A DNA stretch of 64,000 bases from Microbacterium sp. Root61 (lineage in GTDB: Bacteria; Actinomycetota; Actinomycetes; Actinomycetales; Microbacteriaceae), in the NCBI RefSeq assembly GCF_001427525.1, contig NZ_LMGU01000001.1, forward strand, positions 682,001 through 746,000, given 5' to 3'. The notes beneath the pieces were generated by a model, which saw nothing but the letters and a program-made list of their open reading frames with translations, was not told the DNA's origin and ran no database searches. Positions 51,819 to 60,285 of the stretch are shown piece by piece (position 1 is the stretch's first letter; every line of letters begins with the position of its first letter). A program made the position numbers and the translations under genes.

Positions 51819-52960
51819 ACACGTCAGACCCCCGGACTCCGGATGCCGCGAACCCCCGGCTGCCCGAGTTGAGCGATGAACGCATCGACGTCATCGAGAA
51901 CGGCGTCTTCGCAGGCATCGCCGACGACCGCGTCGCCGGGTCGAAGCGCCGGACACGGCGACGTCGAGTGTGGACCGGCGTGGGCGCCGCGGCCGGAGTG
52001 CTCATCGTCGCGGCCGTGATCGCGCCAACGGTCCTGAACGTCGTCTCCCCTATGTCAACCGGAGGAGTGGCCGTCGCCCCCTTCGACTCGCAGGTGCAGC
52101 AGGACTCCGCCGGGAGCGCCGTCTCGGGTGCGGCCTTGCCCCCCACGCCCGAGAGCGCCGGCTCCGATCAGTTGCGCTCCGCGGACATCGCTGCGGGCGA
52201 CAATCGCGAGATCATCGCGTCTGCCTCAGCCACCGTGACCGTCGACGACATCCCTGCGGCCGCTCGTCAGGTCGGCCAGGCCGCGATCGCCTCGGGCGGG
52301 TACGTCGAGTCGATGTCGATCGGGCAGTCCGGCATGGTCGTACCGATGGACGGCATGGTCAGGGACACGACCACGCTCCCTTACTCCCCCGACGGCGGCT
52401 GGGTGACGGTCCGTGTTCCCTCCGATCAACTCACTCCGCTCGTCGAGCAACTGGCGGATGTCGGAGAGGTCACGGCATCCTCGATCAACCGTCAGGACGT
52501 GACCGATCAGGCGATCGATCTGCGGGCGCGTATCGAGTCCGCACAGACCTCCGTCGACCGGCTCACCGAACTGATGGGACAGGCCACCACGGTCGCGGAC
52601 CTCATCGCCGCCGAGAGCGCGCTGGCCGAGCGACAGGCGACGCTGGAGTCCTACCAGCAGCAGCTGGAGTACCTCGAGGCACAGGTCGACATGTCGAGCC
52701 TGTCCGTGTCGCTCCAGCCCACCGTCACCGTGGTGAAGGCAGACCCCGCCGGATTCGGCGATGGTCTGGCCGCCGGCTGGAACGGCCTGGTCGCGACACT
52801 CAACGGCATCGTGATCGCGCTAGGGTTCCTCATCCCGTGGATCGTCGTCGCGCTGGTCGTCGGCGTCGTCGTCTGGGGCATCCTGACCCTCGTCCGCCGG
52901 CGTCGCCGCCCGACGCCGCCCGCACGGACCGAGGAGCCCGCGGAGGATGTCGAGTCCTGA
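51815..52960 (+). CDS. DUF4349-family membrane protein
   Basis: A 381-residue protein with a cytosolic N-terminal segment of about 50 residues, a membrane helix (VWTGVGAAAGVLIVAAVIAP), a large outer DUF4349 domain including a coiled-coil helix (AAESALAERQATLESYQQQL) and a C-terminal membrane helix before a basic tail. Such proteins are often encoded after ECF sigma genes in actinobacteria; the cytosolic N-terminus could hold the sigma factor. Role inferred from the overlap. Confidence 0.87.
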   Translation: MNTSDPRTPDAANPRLPELSDERIDVIENGVFAGIADDRVAGSKRRTRRRRVWTGVGAAAGVLIVAAVIAPTVLNVVSPMSTGGVAVAPFDSQVQQDSAGSAVSGAALPPTPESAGSDQLRSADIAAGDNREIIASASATVTVDDIPAAARQVGQAAIASGGYVESMSIGQSGMVVPMDGMVRDTTTLPYSPDGGWVTVRVPSDQLTPLVEQLADVGEVTASSINRQDVTDQAIDLRARIESAQTSVDRLTELMGQATTVADLIAAESALAERQATLESYQQQLEYLEAQVDMSSLSVSLQPTVTVVKADPAGFGDGLAAGWNGLVATLNGIVIALGFLIPWIVVALVVGVVVWGILTLVRRRRRPTPPARTEEPAEDVES

Positions 52961-53031
52961 GCCCCGCTTCTGTTGACCGGCCGCCCCGCCGGGGAACATA
53001 ATCAGCCCCAGGCCGAGCGAGCGGGGACTCA

Positions 53032-54636
53032 ATGAAGAAATGGTCGGTCGTGATCGTCCTCGGACTCGCGCAGTTCGTGATGGTCTTGGACGGCACAGTG
53101 ATGAACGTGTCGATCTCGACGGTCGTCGAAGACCTCGACACGACTGTCGCGGCCATGCAGGCGGCCATCACGTTCTACACGCTGACGATGGCCTCCCTGA
53201 TGCTGCTCGGCGCGAAGCTCGGCGATGTCTGGGGGCGCCGACGCGCCTTCGTCATCGGGTCGTGCATCTACGCCGTCGGGTCGCTCATGACAGCGTTCAG
53301 CCCGACGTTCGGATTCCTGTTCCTCGGCTGGTCCATCATCGAGGGACTCGGCGCCGTGCTCGTGATCCCGGCGATCGCCGCCCTCGTCGCCGACAACTAC
53401 ACGGGCCGCAGCCGGATCAGCGCCTATGCCGTGATCGGTGCCGTCTCGGGGGCAGCGGTCGCCGCGGGGCCACTCATCGGCGGCTTCGTGACCACCTACT
53501 TCTCCTGGCGGTACGTGTTCGTCGGAGAAGTCGTCATCCTGTTCTTCGTCGTCCTGTTCGCCCGTGTCATCACCGACAAGACGGCCCGACAGAGCGTACG
53601 GATCGACCTCCTCAGCGTCCTGCTGTCGTCCGCGGGACTCGTGGGCGTCGTGTTCGGCATGCTGCAGAGCAAGACGTGGGGCTGGGTGGTTCCGCTGCAC
53701 TCCCCCGTGATCGCCGGCAATGAGATCGCTCCGCTGGGGATCTCGCTGACGGCGTGGCTCATCGTGGCCGGCGTCGCGCTGATCTACCTCTTCATTCGTC
53801 GACAGCGCGCGCTCGTGCGGCAGGGGCGCGCACCGTTGGTGCACGTCGAGATGTTCTCCATCACACAGCTGCGCAGCGGGCTTTCCGTGCTGGGCGCGCA
53901 ATACGCCGTCACCGCCGGCCTCTTCTTCATGGTGCCGGTCTACCTCCAGATGACGCTGGGCCTCGACGCGCTGCAGACCGGCATCCGCATCTTCCCGCTG
54001 TCCGTGTCGCTGATCCTGTTCTCGATCGTGGGCACCCAGCTCTCGAAGGTCTGGTCGCCGCGGCGAATCGTGCGCCTCGGTCAGTGGATCCTCGTCGTCA
54101 GTGCCTTCATGCTCCTCGGCACGGCGACCCCTGATCTGCGTTCGCTACTGTTCGCCTCCGGGATGTTCCTGGCCGGCAGCGCCCTCGGTCTGCTCGCGTC
54201 GCAGCTAGGCAATGTCAACATGTCGGCCGTCACCGAGAAGGAGACCAGCGAGGTCGGCGGCCTGCAAGGCGTGTTCCAGAACCTCGGGTCGTCGCTGGGC
54301 ACCGCCCTCATCGGGTCGATCCTGATCGGCGCCCTGTCGAGCTCGTTCGCCGCCGGGGTGGCGACCAGCGACCTGCCCGAGCATGCGCAGGAGATCGTGG
54401 CCGAGGCGACGCAGCGCGGGGTCGCGATCATCCCGGCAGCGCAGGTCGCCGAACTCGCTCAAGATGCGGGTCTCGCGGAGGAGGATGCGTCGACCCTGGC
54501 GACGATCTATCGCGATTCGCAGCTCTCCTCACTGCAGGTCGCCTTCTTCGGGTTGATCCTGATCACTTTGTTCTCGCTGTTCTTCTCCCGCGGCATCCCG
54601 ACCACGATGCCGGTGAAGCGACGAGAGGCCGGATAG
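53032..54636 (+). CDS. MFS drug:H+ antiporter, DHA2 (EmrB/QacA) type
   Basis: A 534-residue exporter with about fourteen membrane helices. Motif A is GAKLGDVWGRRRAF, the first helix has the FVMVLDGTVMNVSIST pattern and motif C is near AVSGAAVAAGPLIGG. Substrate unknown. CATAAT at 52997-53002 could be the -10, giving a leader of about 25 bases with GGGGA as weak ribosome site. It is followed 9 bases later by the HNH gene, which has its own -10. Confidence 0.92.
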   Translation: MKKWSVVIVLGLAQFVMVLDGTVMNVSISTVVEDLDTTVAAMQAAITFYTLTMASLMLLGAKLGDVWGRRRAFVIGSCIYAVGSLMTAFSPTFGFLFLGWSIIEGLGAVLVIPAIAALVADNYTGRSRISAYAVIGAVSGAAVAAGPLIGGFVTTYFSWRYVFVGEVVILFFVVLFARVITDKTARQSVRIDLLSVLLSSAGLVGVVFGMLQSKTWGWVVPLHSPVIAGNEIAPLGISLTAWLIVAGVALIYLFIRRQRALVRQGRAPLVHVEMFSITQLRSGLSVLGAQYAVTAGLFFMVPVYLQMTLGLDALQTGIRIFPLSVSLILFSIVGTQLSKVWSPRRIVRLGQWILVVSAFMLLGTATPDLRSLLFASGMFLAGSALGLLASQLGNVNMSAVTEKETSEVGGLQGVFQNLGSSLGTALIGSILIGALSSSFAAGVATSDLPEHAQEIVAEATQRGVAIIPAAQVAELAQDAGLAEEDASTLATIYRDSQLSSLQVAFFGLILITLFSLFFSRGIPTTMPVKRREAG

Positions 54637-54639
54637 CCT
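54634..54639 (+). promoter_or_regulatory. -10 element (TAGCCT) of the HNH gene
   Basis: It overlaps the MFS stop codon and ends six bases before the ATG at 54646. Confidence 0.5.
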
Positions 54640-54645
54640 GGCCGC

Positions 54646-55032
54646 ATGGCCGTCAGTCAGAGTCGCCGCGCACGCGCGTCCCGTCGCCGCAAACGCCGAG
54701 TCGACGCCGCAGACAACGACCTGACCCCGTCGGAGTGGGCCGCGATCAGCGCGGCGTGGGGACGGTGCGCGTACTGCGGTGACACCGACGTGGCGATGCA
54801 ACGCGACTGCGTGCAGCCCATCTCGCGCGGTGGCCGGTACACGATCGAGAACGTCGTTCCGGCGTGCGGTTCGTGCAACGCCAGCAAGAGCAACTCCGAG
54901 GTGACGAGTTGGATGCGGCGCAAGCGCCTCGACGAGCCCGCTTTCCTGCTGCGCCATCGAGAAGTACTGATCGGGCTGCGCGCCGCCGAGGAGCTCGCCC
55001 CGACGCCGGATCCGGTCATCGCCGCGCCGTAG
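54646..55032 (+). CDS. HNH endonuclease
   Basis: A 128-residue basic protein with one HNH domain: a C-x2-C knuckle (RCAYCGDTD) and a second C-x2-C (VPACGSCNASKS), with the active-site region CVQPISRGGRYTIENV (Gln-Pro-Ile replaces the usual Asp-His-x; the first His position reads Gln). The changed catalytic position may reduce or alter nuclease activity. The Arg/Lys-rich first 20 residues would bind DNA. It stops next to the convergent aldo/keto reductase. Confidence 0.85.
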   Translation: MAVSQSRRARASRRRKRRVDAADNDLTPSEWAAISAAWGRCAYCGDTDVAMQRDCVQPISRGGRYTIENVVPACGSCNASKSNSEVTSWMRRKRLDEPAFLLRHREVLIGLRAAEELAPTPDPVIAAP

Positions 55033-55986
55033 CTAGACCGTGGCGGGGCTCCACTCCGACACGCGGTTGAGCTCGATGATCTCCTCGTCGCGAAGGACCA
55101 CGCGCGCGCCGTCGAGCAGATCGCCCACCTGGTCGACGCGGGATGCGCTCGCGATCGGCGCGGCCACCATCGGCTGCATGCGGAGCCACGCCAGCGCGGT
55201 GGCAGCGATCGAGACACCGTGCGCGGCACCGATGGCCTCGAGCGTGTCGAGGATCTCGAGGCCCTGGGGCGTGGCGTACTTCGACGCACCCGCAGCGCGC
55301 GGCGAGCTCTGGCCCGCGGCATCCGTGGACCGGTACTTGCCGGTGAGGAATCCGGCCGCCAGTCCGAAGAAGGGCACGATCGCGAGGTTGAACTCCTGCG
55401 CGACCGGGAGGAGCTCGCCTTCGACTTCGCTGCGGTGCACGAGGTTGTAGTGAGGCTGCAGCGCCACGGGCAGGGGTGCCCCGATCTCCTGGGCGATGCG
55501 GATCCATTCGCGAGTGCGCTCGTCGGAGTAGTTCGAGAGTGCCGTGTAACGGACGAGGCCTGATGTCACCAGTTCACCGAACGCGGCGACGGTCTCCTCG
55601 AGCCGCACGGTGTCGTCGTCGTAGTGCGCGTAGTAGAGGTCGATGCACTCGGTGCCCAGGCAGCGCAGGGACTCCTCTGCTGCGGCGCGGACATTCTTCG
55701 CGGCGAGGCCGGGGAACTGCGGATGGTGTCCGACCTTGGTGGCGACGACCATGTTCTCGGGGCGGCGAGAAGCGAGCCACTCACCGATGAGCCGTTCACT
55801 GTCCCCGCCCGTGTTGCCCGGCACCCAGTAGCTGTAGCCGTCGGCGGTGTCGATGAAGTCGCCACCGCCCGCCACGAACGTGTCGAGGATCGCGAACGAC
55901 GTGTCGCGGTCGGCGGTCCACCCGAAGACGTTGCCGCCGAGCGAGAGAGGAAGGATGTCGAGCGCGCTGTCGCCGATTCGAGTCAT
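55033..55986 (-). CDS. Aldo/keto reductase
   Basis: A 317-residue NADPH-dependent TIM-barrel oxidoreductase. The tetrad is visible as Asp and Tyr in DTADGYSYW, Lys in VATKVG and His in YYAHYD. The C-terminal cofactor segment AAPIASASRVDQVGDLL is typical. The ATG giving MTRIGDSAL is chosen since TAGTCT lies 6 bases upstream; the GTG six bases earlier falls in that gap. Substrate unknown; resembles tas-like sugar or aldehyde reductases. Confidence 0.92.
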   Translation of the reverse strand: MTRIGDSALDILPLSLGGNVFGWTADRDTSFAILDTFVAGGGDFIDTADGYSYWVPGNTGGDSERLIGEWLASRRPENMVVATKVGHHPQFPGLAAKNVRAAAEESLRCLGTECIDLYYAHYDDDTVRLEETVAAFGELVTSGLVRYTALSNYSDERTREWIRIAQEIGAPLPVALQPHYNLVHRSEVEGELLPVAQEFNLAIVPFFGLAAGFLTGKYRSTDAAGQSSPRAAGASKYATPQGLEILDTLEAIGAAHGVSIAATALAWLRMQPMVAAPIASASRVDQVGDLLDGARVVLRDEEIIELNRVSEWSPATV

Positions 55987-55992
55987 CCCCAC

Positions 55993-55998
55993 AGACTA
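55993..55998 (-). promoter_or_regulatory. -10 element (TAGTCT) of the aldo/keto reductase
   Basis: TAGTCT, six bases (GTGGGG), then ATG on the minus strand. Confidence 0.5.
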
Positions 55999-56086
55999 GA
56001 GCCAAGTTTCACGCACTACTGAAACTGATTCGGAATGTGTCGCGAGGACAGGGATTTCGGTCGGAACGTGCGGACGCGCTCCGACC

Positions 56087-56650
56087 TCAGTCGAGGAAGG
56101 TGGTCGGGTCGAACTCGTCGATCGGAATGACGCGGATGCGCGGGAGCGGAGCGTCGAAGACACGGGCGTCGTACTCGAGGTCGAACTTCTCGACGCCGGT
56201 GAGCGCGGCGAAGCCCGCGTTGCGGAACTCCGTGAAGGCGGCGACGCCGACGCGTCGCTCTCCTGTCGCGACGGCCGCGAGGTCGTGCAGGAAGTCACCG
56301 TCGTGGCTGACGAGCATGACGTCGGCGTCGCGACTGACCAGCGACTGCAGTGTGCGCTGGATGGCGATGTCGACGACCTTCTCATCCGGCGCACCGGAGA
56401 GGGGGACGACGATGTAGTCCATCGCCTTGAGCGCCTGGACAAAGGGCATCGGGATGCCTGTCGACGCGTTCAGGAAGAAGACGCCGCGAGCAGGCTGGCG
56501 CCACACCCGTTCGGAGAAGCTGAGGAGTCGATCCCAGCGCGGACGCTCATCCGGCTGCGGACGTCGCCCGAGGATGGAGGTACCGAGGGTGGCATCGATG
56601 TTCTCGCCATCCACCAGCACCCAGGTCTGGCGGTCGTCGTTGTCGCTCAT
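56087..56650 (-). CDS. NYN-domain (LabA/DUF88-like) putative ribonuclease
   Basis: A 187-residue single-domain protein of the PIN-like NYN fold. Acidic metal-site residues appear in WVLVDGENIDA, in GAPDEKVVDIAIQ and in VSHDGDFLHDLA, the three expected positions. Family members cleave RNA or bind RNA decay factors; the target here is unknown. GGGGAG lies about 4 bases before the ATG. Confidence 0.88.
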   Translation of the reverse strand: MSDNDDRQTWVLVDGENIDATLGTSILGRRPQPDERPRWDRLLSFSERVWRQPARGVFFLNASTGIPMPFVQALKAMDYIVVPLSGAPDEKVVDIAIQRTLQSLVSRDADVMLVSHDGDFLHDLAAVATGERRVGVAAFTEFRNAGFAALTGVEKFDLEYDARVFDAPLPRIRVIPIDEFDPTTFLD

Positions 56651-56834
56651 CGTCTCCCCATCGCAAGGCTCGGTGCCCTGTCCTCGATCCTACGGGTGCG
56701 GGCCTGGCGGGCCGGATGTCGACCCCGGCACGCGGAGCACTTGTGCAGGGGGTGGCAGTCACTCCAACACCTGGTTGGCCCCGGCGATGTGATCACCGCC
56801 TACCGAAGACTGTCGCTGGCCGAAGACCGACTGG

Positions 56835-58115
56835 TCAGAAGGGCGCCATGCTGCCCTCGCTGCTCGATGGCGTGAAGGTGGGAACTTTCCGTTCGGGGTC
56901 GACGCGGTAGTGGCGTCCGGTGGGTGAGGTCCATTCCAGGGCGCCGCCGCTGTCGGCGATCTGGTGCACGCGCCATCGGCCGTGGTGCTTGATCGTATGG
57001 TGGCCTTTGCACAGCGGGGCGAGGTTGCTCAGTTCGGTGGTGCCGCCGTGTTCCCATGCCACGGTGTGGTCGATCTCGCAGCGCGCCGCCGGGATGCCGC
57101 ATCCCGGCGCCATACATCGTTCCGCCCGCCACCGCACCAGGCGCCGCAACTCCGGCGGCGGCCGATACCTCTCCCGCCCCACCGACAGCACCATCCCCGT
57201 CTCCGGATGGGTCAGCACCCGCATCCACCCCTCCGCGGACCCACACAACTCCCGGGCACGCGCGAGGGGGATCGGGCCGAGGCCCTCGACCGTCGCCTGA
57301 CCGTCGTCGTCGCCCAGCAGCGTGAGTGCCGGGACGGTGACCACGACGGTCGCGCGGACACCGCGCGCGTCCGCGGGGGTGCCGTCGGTGGTGCCGTCGA
57401 TCAGGAGGTCGCCGCACACGTCCGCACGCACCTGATCCAACGTGCGGGTCTCGTCGTCCCGGGCCGTGAGGACCTTGGCGATCGCGGTGAGACGGCCGTG
57501 GATGGCGTGCACCTCGACGGCGGGGCCGAACAGCATGAACCACGCCATCCCGTCCTCCGCCGGCGTGACCGCCACCCGCCGCTGCTGGAGCGCCTGCTCG
57601 TGCCGCTCGGCCAGGGTGGCTGCCCGGACGCTGTCCACCAGTATCCGCAACTTCCGACGGAACGTCCCGAACGCATGCGCCTCCGCCAACCCGATCGCCT
57701 GCTCCAGCACCTGCCCGCGCAGGTCAGGTTCGACCGTGTCCACCAGGTCGACCAGTTCGGTGGCGTGCCGCGCACTCATCCGCGCACCCTCAAGCGAATC
57801 GAGGACCCCCGGGTACCGGTGCACCAGGGCGTCCGCGTGCATGACGAGCAACCCCGCGGCCGACTCGGTGATCGACAACGCCGCCGCCAACTCCAGACGG
57901 ACGGAACGTTCGATCACATCCGTGAGCAGGTACCCATGGGTCGCCGCGTCCGCGAGCGCTTCCCGGTGCAGCGCGTCGATACGCACGTACCGGTGCGCCG
58001 CGAACACCGCGAGCATCGCCTCCGCCTCCACGACCAGGTCCAACGCGTCCGGGAACGGAGGCACCCAGCCGTCATCGCCTGGAGGGAGACCCTCGTCGGC
58101 AACGGTGCTGGACAT
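56835..58115 (-). CDS. DUF222 / HNH endonuclease protein (13E12-repeat type)
   Basis: A 426-residue protein with an N-terminal helical DUF222 domain (about 20-290) and a C-terminal HNH domain (RCMAPGCGIPAARCEIDHTV, then LSNLAPLCKGHHTIKHHG). This multi-copy actinobacterial family resembles the 13E12 repeat proteins of mycobacteria; role unknown, possibly mobile or DNA repair related. TAATGT lies six bases before the ATG. The start region is duplicated just upstream. Confidence 0.92.
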   Translation of the reverse strand: MSSTVADEGLPPGDDGWVPPFPDALDLVVEAEAMLAVFAAHRYVRIDALHREALADAATHGYLLTDVIERSVRLELAAALSITESAAGLLVMHADALVHRYPGVLDSLEGARMSARHATELVDLVDTVEPDLRGQVLEQAIGLAEAHAFGTFRRKLRILVDSVRAATLAERHEQALQQRRVAVTPAEDGMAWFMLFGPAVEVHAIHGRLTAIAKVLTARDDETRTLDQVRADVCGDLLIDGTTDGTPADARGVRATVVVTVPALTLLGDDDGQATVEGLGPIPLARARELCGSAEGWMRVLTHPETGMVLSVGRERYRPPPELRRLVRWRAERCMAPGCGIPAARCEIDHTVAWEHGGTTELSNLAPLCKGHHTIKHHGRWRVHQIADSGGALEWTSPTGRHYRVDPERKVPTFTPSSSEGSMAPF

Positions 58116-58145
58116 ACCTCGACATTAGAACATACCTCCGACATT
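58112..58145. repeat. Direct repeat of the DUF222/HNH start region
   Basis: ACATACCTCGACATT (58112-58126) recurs as ACATACCTCCGACATT (58130-58145). Each copy holds, on the minus strand, an ATG preceded by AATGT and an AGGT. The upstream ATG (58133) is in frame with the gene but reads Met-Phe-stop, so only the downstream one makes the protein. Confidence 0.75.
58122..58127 (-). promoter_or_regulatory. -10 element (TAATGT) of the DUF222/HNH gene
   Basis: TAATGT, six bases (CGAGGT), then the ATG at 58115. Confidence 0.5.
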
Positions 58146-58545
58146 GCGAGCGAGCCGATGGCGCCTTGAGGCGACGGCACCGGCGGCAAGAACCAAGCAA
58201 CTCGGCCGCGTCGATCCGACCATCTCACCAAGTCGCGTCCCCAGCCGCGGAGCGACCAACCCCGCGATCCGGACATCTCGCCAGTACCGATCACGTGATT
58301 CGACCTGATGCCTCGACATCCCCGTCAGCACATTCCTAGCAAGTTCGGCGAAGATCCAGGGCGGTGACGGCCGGCCAGGCTACGCGGGATCCCCCGGTCG
58401 GACGCACTACAAGGGGCGTCGCCGAGCCTGATCGACGGTGGGCGTCACTAAAGACAGGGGCGAGGCCCGCGCACAGCGGACGGGGCAAAGCGCGAACAAG
58501 CCGCAAAACCACGCACCCACCGAGGCGGCCGGGCCCTCATTACCC
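58146..58545. other. 400-base stretch without a supported gene
   Basis: Frames here are short, mutually overlapping and lack ribosome sites or -10 boxes at proper distance. A minus-strand frame at 58125-58331 has no recognisable content. I see no tRNA cloverleaf and no strong terminator. It may be decayed sequence between two tail-to-head minus-strand genes. Confidence 0.5.
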
Positions 58546-58893
58546 TCACTCCGCCGGCGGCTCCGCCAGCGCCAGTCGATTGCCGTCCGGGTCCGCAACG
58601 ACGACGTGCCGCACCCCGTTCGAGTACGTCTCGACGGGCTCATGTGGAATGTCCGCGGCCGCAAGGCGAGCGAGGATCGTGTCGAGTCCGGTTACGGCGA
58701 TCGTGACTTCTCCGCATCCCGGACGATCCCGGCGATCATCGACGACGACCCAGCCGGTCGCGCCGATCTGCCAGAGCGCTTCCTCGCCGATGATGTCGTC
58801 CGCCGGTCGGCCGAAGAAGACCTCGAACCAGGCGAGCGACCTGGCGCGGTCCGACACCGACATGATGCAGAACAGATCCGTCATGGACTCCAT
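58546..58893 (-). CDS. VOC-family (glyoxalase/bleomycin-resistance-like) protein
   Basis: A 115-residue single VOC module with two beta-alpha-beta-beta-beta units, ending VADPDGNRLALAEPP, the usual C-terminal strand with its metal-ligand Glu/Asn region. The typical N-terminal His ligand position reads CIMSVSD, so metal binding is uncertain. Function may be fosfomycin or bleomycin-type resistance, or dioxygenase-like; not decidable. TACCGT lies six bases upstream of the ATG. Confidence 0.85.
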   Translation of the reverse strand: MESMTDLFCIMSVSDRARSLAWFEVFFGRPADDIIGEEALWQIGATGWVVVDDRRDRPGCGEVTIAVTGLDTILARLAAADIPHEPVETYSNGVRHVVVADPDGNRLALAEPPAE

Positions 58894-58899
58894 GCACCG

Positions 58900-58905
58900 A
58901 CGGTA
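58900..58905 (-). promoter_or_regulatory. -10 element (TACCGT) of the VOC gene
   Basis: TACCGT, six bases (CGGTGC), then the ATG at 58893. Confidence 0.45.
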
Positions 58906-58914
58906 GTCCGACGA

Positions 58915-60285
58915 CTACGCGCCGAGAAGACCCTCGACATCGCGCGCGGCGTCGAACACGAAGGTCTCGCCGTTCATCGGCCCGATGAGTTGCACGCCGG
59001 ACGGCAGGCCATCCGCAGCCATCCCGGTGGGAATGGCCAGCGCAGGCAGGCCGAGCAGATTCACCGCAACCGTCAAGCGCAGGTCACGCCATGCGCGGGT
59101 CGCGGCATCCCCTCCCCCGAGATCGAAGTCGGGCGCACCCATCCGGGAGGTCGACACCGGACCGAGGATGAGCGGCACTTCCGCTTGCAGCCGCCGCCAA
59201 TCCGCTGCGATCATCGCGCACCGCGCCCACGCGTCGGCGTAGTCGTGGGCGGTCTCGTAGGGCCGCGCGGCGGCGGTGCTGTCGCGCAGGAACGCGGTCG
59301 CCGAAACCCCCAGAGGCAGGGGCAGCAGAGCCGGATCGAGGGTGAGCAGCATGTCGGTGCAGGCCAGCCGACGCCAGATCACCGCGGCTTCCTCCAGTCG
59401 TGGCGGCTCGATGTCCACGACGTCCCACCCTGTCGCGGCCAGCGCCGCAGCCGCGCGATCGACGCCCGCCGCCACCTCGGTGTCGACGCCCCAGCCGAGT
59501 GGATTCCGCGTCACTCCCACCCGCAGCGGCAGCCCCGCCACGTCAACCGCCGCCACCGACATCGGATCGTCCACGTCGACGCCCTCGAGGAGGCCGAGCG
59601 CGAGCGCCACATCGTCGACGGAGCGACCGAGCGGCCCGTTCACCGAGAACTGCTGCAGCGTCAACGCGACCGGCTGGCCGTTGACCGCTGAGCGCGGCAC
59701 CCGCCCGCGCGACGGCCGCAAACCGTACACACCCACGGCATACGCCGGGATGCGCAGCGACCCACCGAAGTCGTTTCCGAGCCCGAGGGCACTCATTCCG
59801 GTCGCGACGGCGACCGCGTCTCCCCCACTCGATCCGCCGGGGCTGACCTCGGCGCTCCACGGGTTCAGCGTGCGCCCGAACAGATCGTTGTCGGTGTCCC
59901 ACCGCATTCCGAAATCGGGCATGTTGCCGCGCCCGATCGCAACCGCGCCCGCCTCGCGCATCCGCCGGACGATGGTGGCGTCGCGTGCGGGCATCGCGTC
60001 GACCAGGCCGCGCCATCCGTTCGTCGTCGCCGACCAGGTGAGGTCGATGTTCTCCTTCACCGAGAACGGCACGCCTGCGAGCGGCCCCGGGTCCTCCCCG
60101 CGCGCGACGATCGCGTCGACGACGGATGCCGCTGCCCGCGCCTGCTCGGTGAACACGACGGTCAGCGCGTTGAGCCGCGGATTCTTCTCGGCGATGACCG
60201 CCAAATGCGCGTCGACGACCTCGACCGCCGAGACGTCGCCGGAGCGGACCGACCCGGCGATCTCGCGGGCTGTGCGAGCGGTCAT
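58915..60285 (-). CDS. Amidase-signature family amidase
   Basis: A 456-residue amidohydrolase. The Ser-cisSer-Lys triad is seen: Lys in PFSVKENIDL, cis-Ser in SPGGSSGGDAVAVA and nucleophile Ser in DFGGSLRIPA. Length suits AtzF/GatA-like amidases but no GatB/C partners are nearby, so it is a free-standing amidase of unknown substrate. Its ATG overlaps the stop of the M18 peptidase gene, so both are made together. Confidence 0.93.
   Translation of the reverse strand: MTARTAREIAGSVRSGDVSAVEVVDAHLAVIAEKNPRLNALTVVFTEQARAAASVVDAIVARGEDPGPLAGVPFSVKENIDLTWSATTNGWRGLVDAMPARDATIVRRMREAGAVAIGRGNMPDFGMRWDTDNDLFGRTLNPWSAEVSPGGSSGGDAVAVATGMSALGLGNDFGGSLRIPAYAVGVYGLRPSRGRVPRSAVNGQPVALTLQQFSVNGPLGRSVDDVALALGLLEGVDVDDPMSVAAVDVAGLPLRVGVTRNPLGWGVDTEVAAGVDRAAAALAATGWDVVDIEPPRLEEAAVIWRRLACTDMLLTLDPALLPLPLGVSATAFLRDSTAAARPYETAHDYADAWARCAMIAADWRRLQAEVPLILGPVSTSRMGAPDFDLGGGDAATRAWRDLRLTVAVNLLGLPALAIPTGMAADGLPSGVQLIGPMNGETFVFDAARDVEGLLGA

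Noticed and set aside
58125..58331. 68-residue minus-strand frame in the gap upstream of the DUF222/HNH gene
   Set aside because: No ribosome site or -10 at the right distance, Arg/Val-rich, and overlaps the start-region repeat of the real gene.
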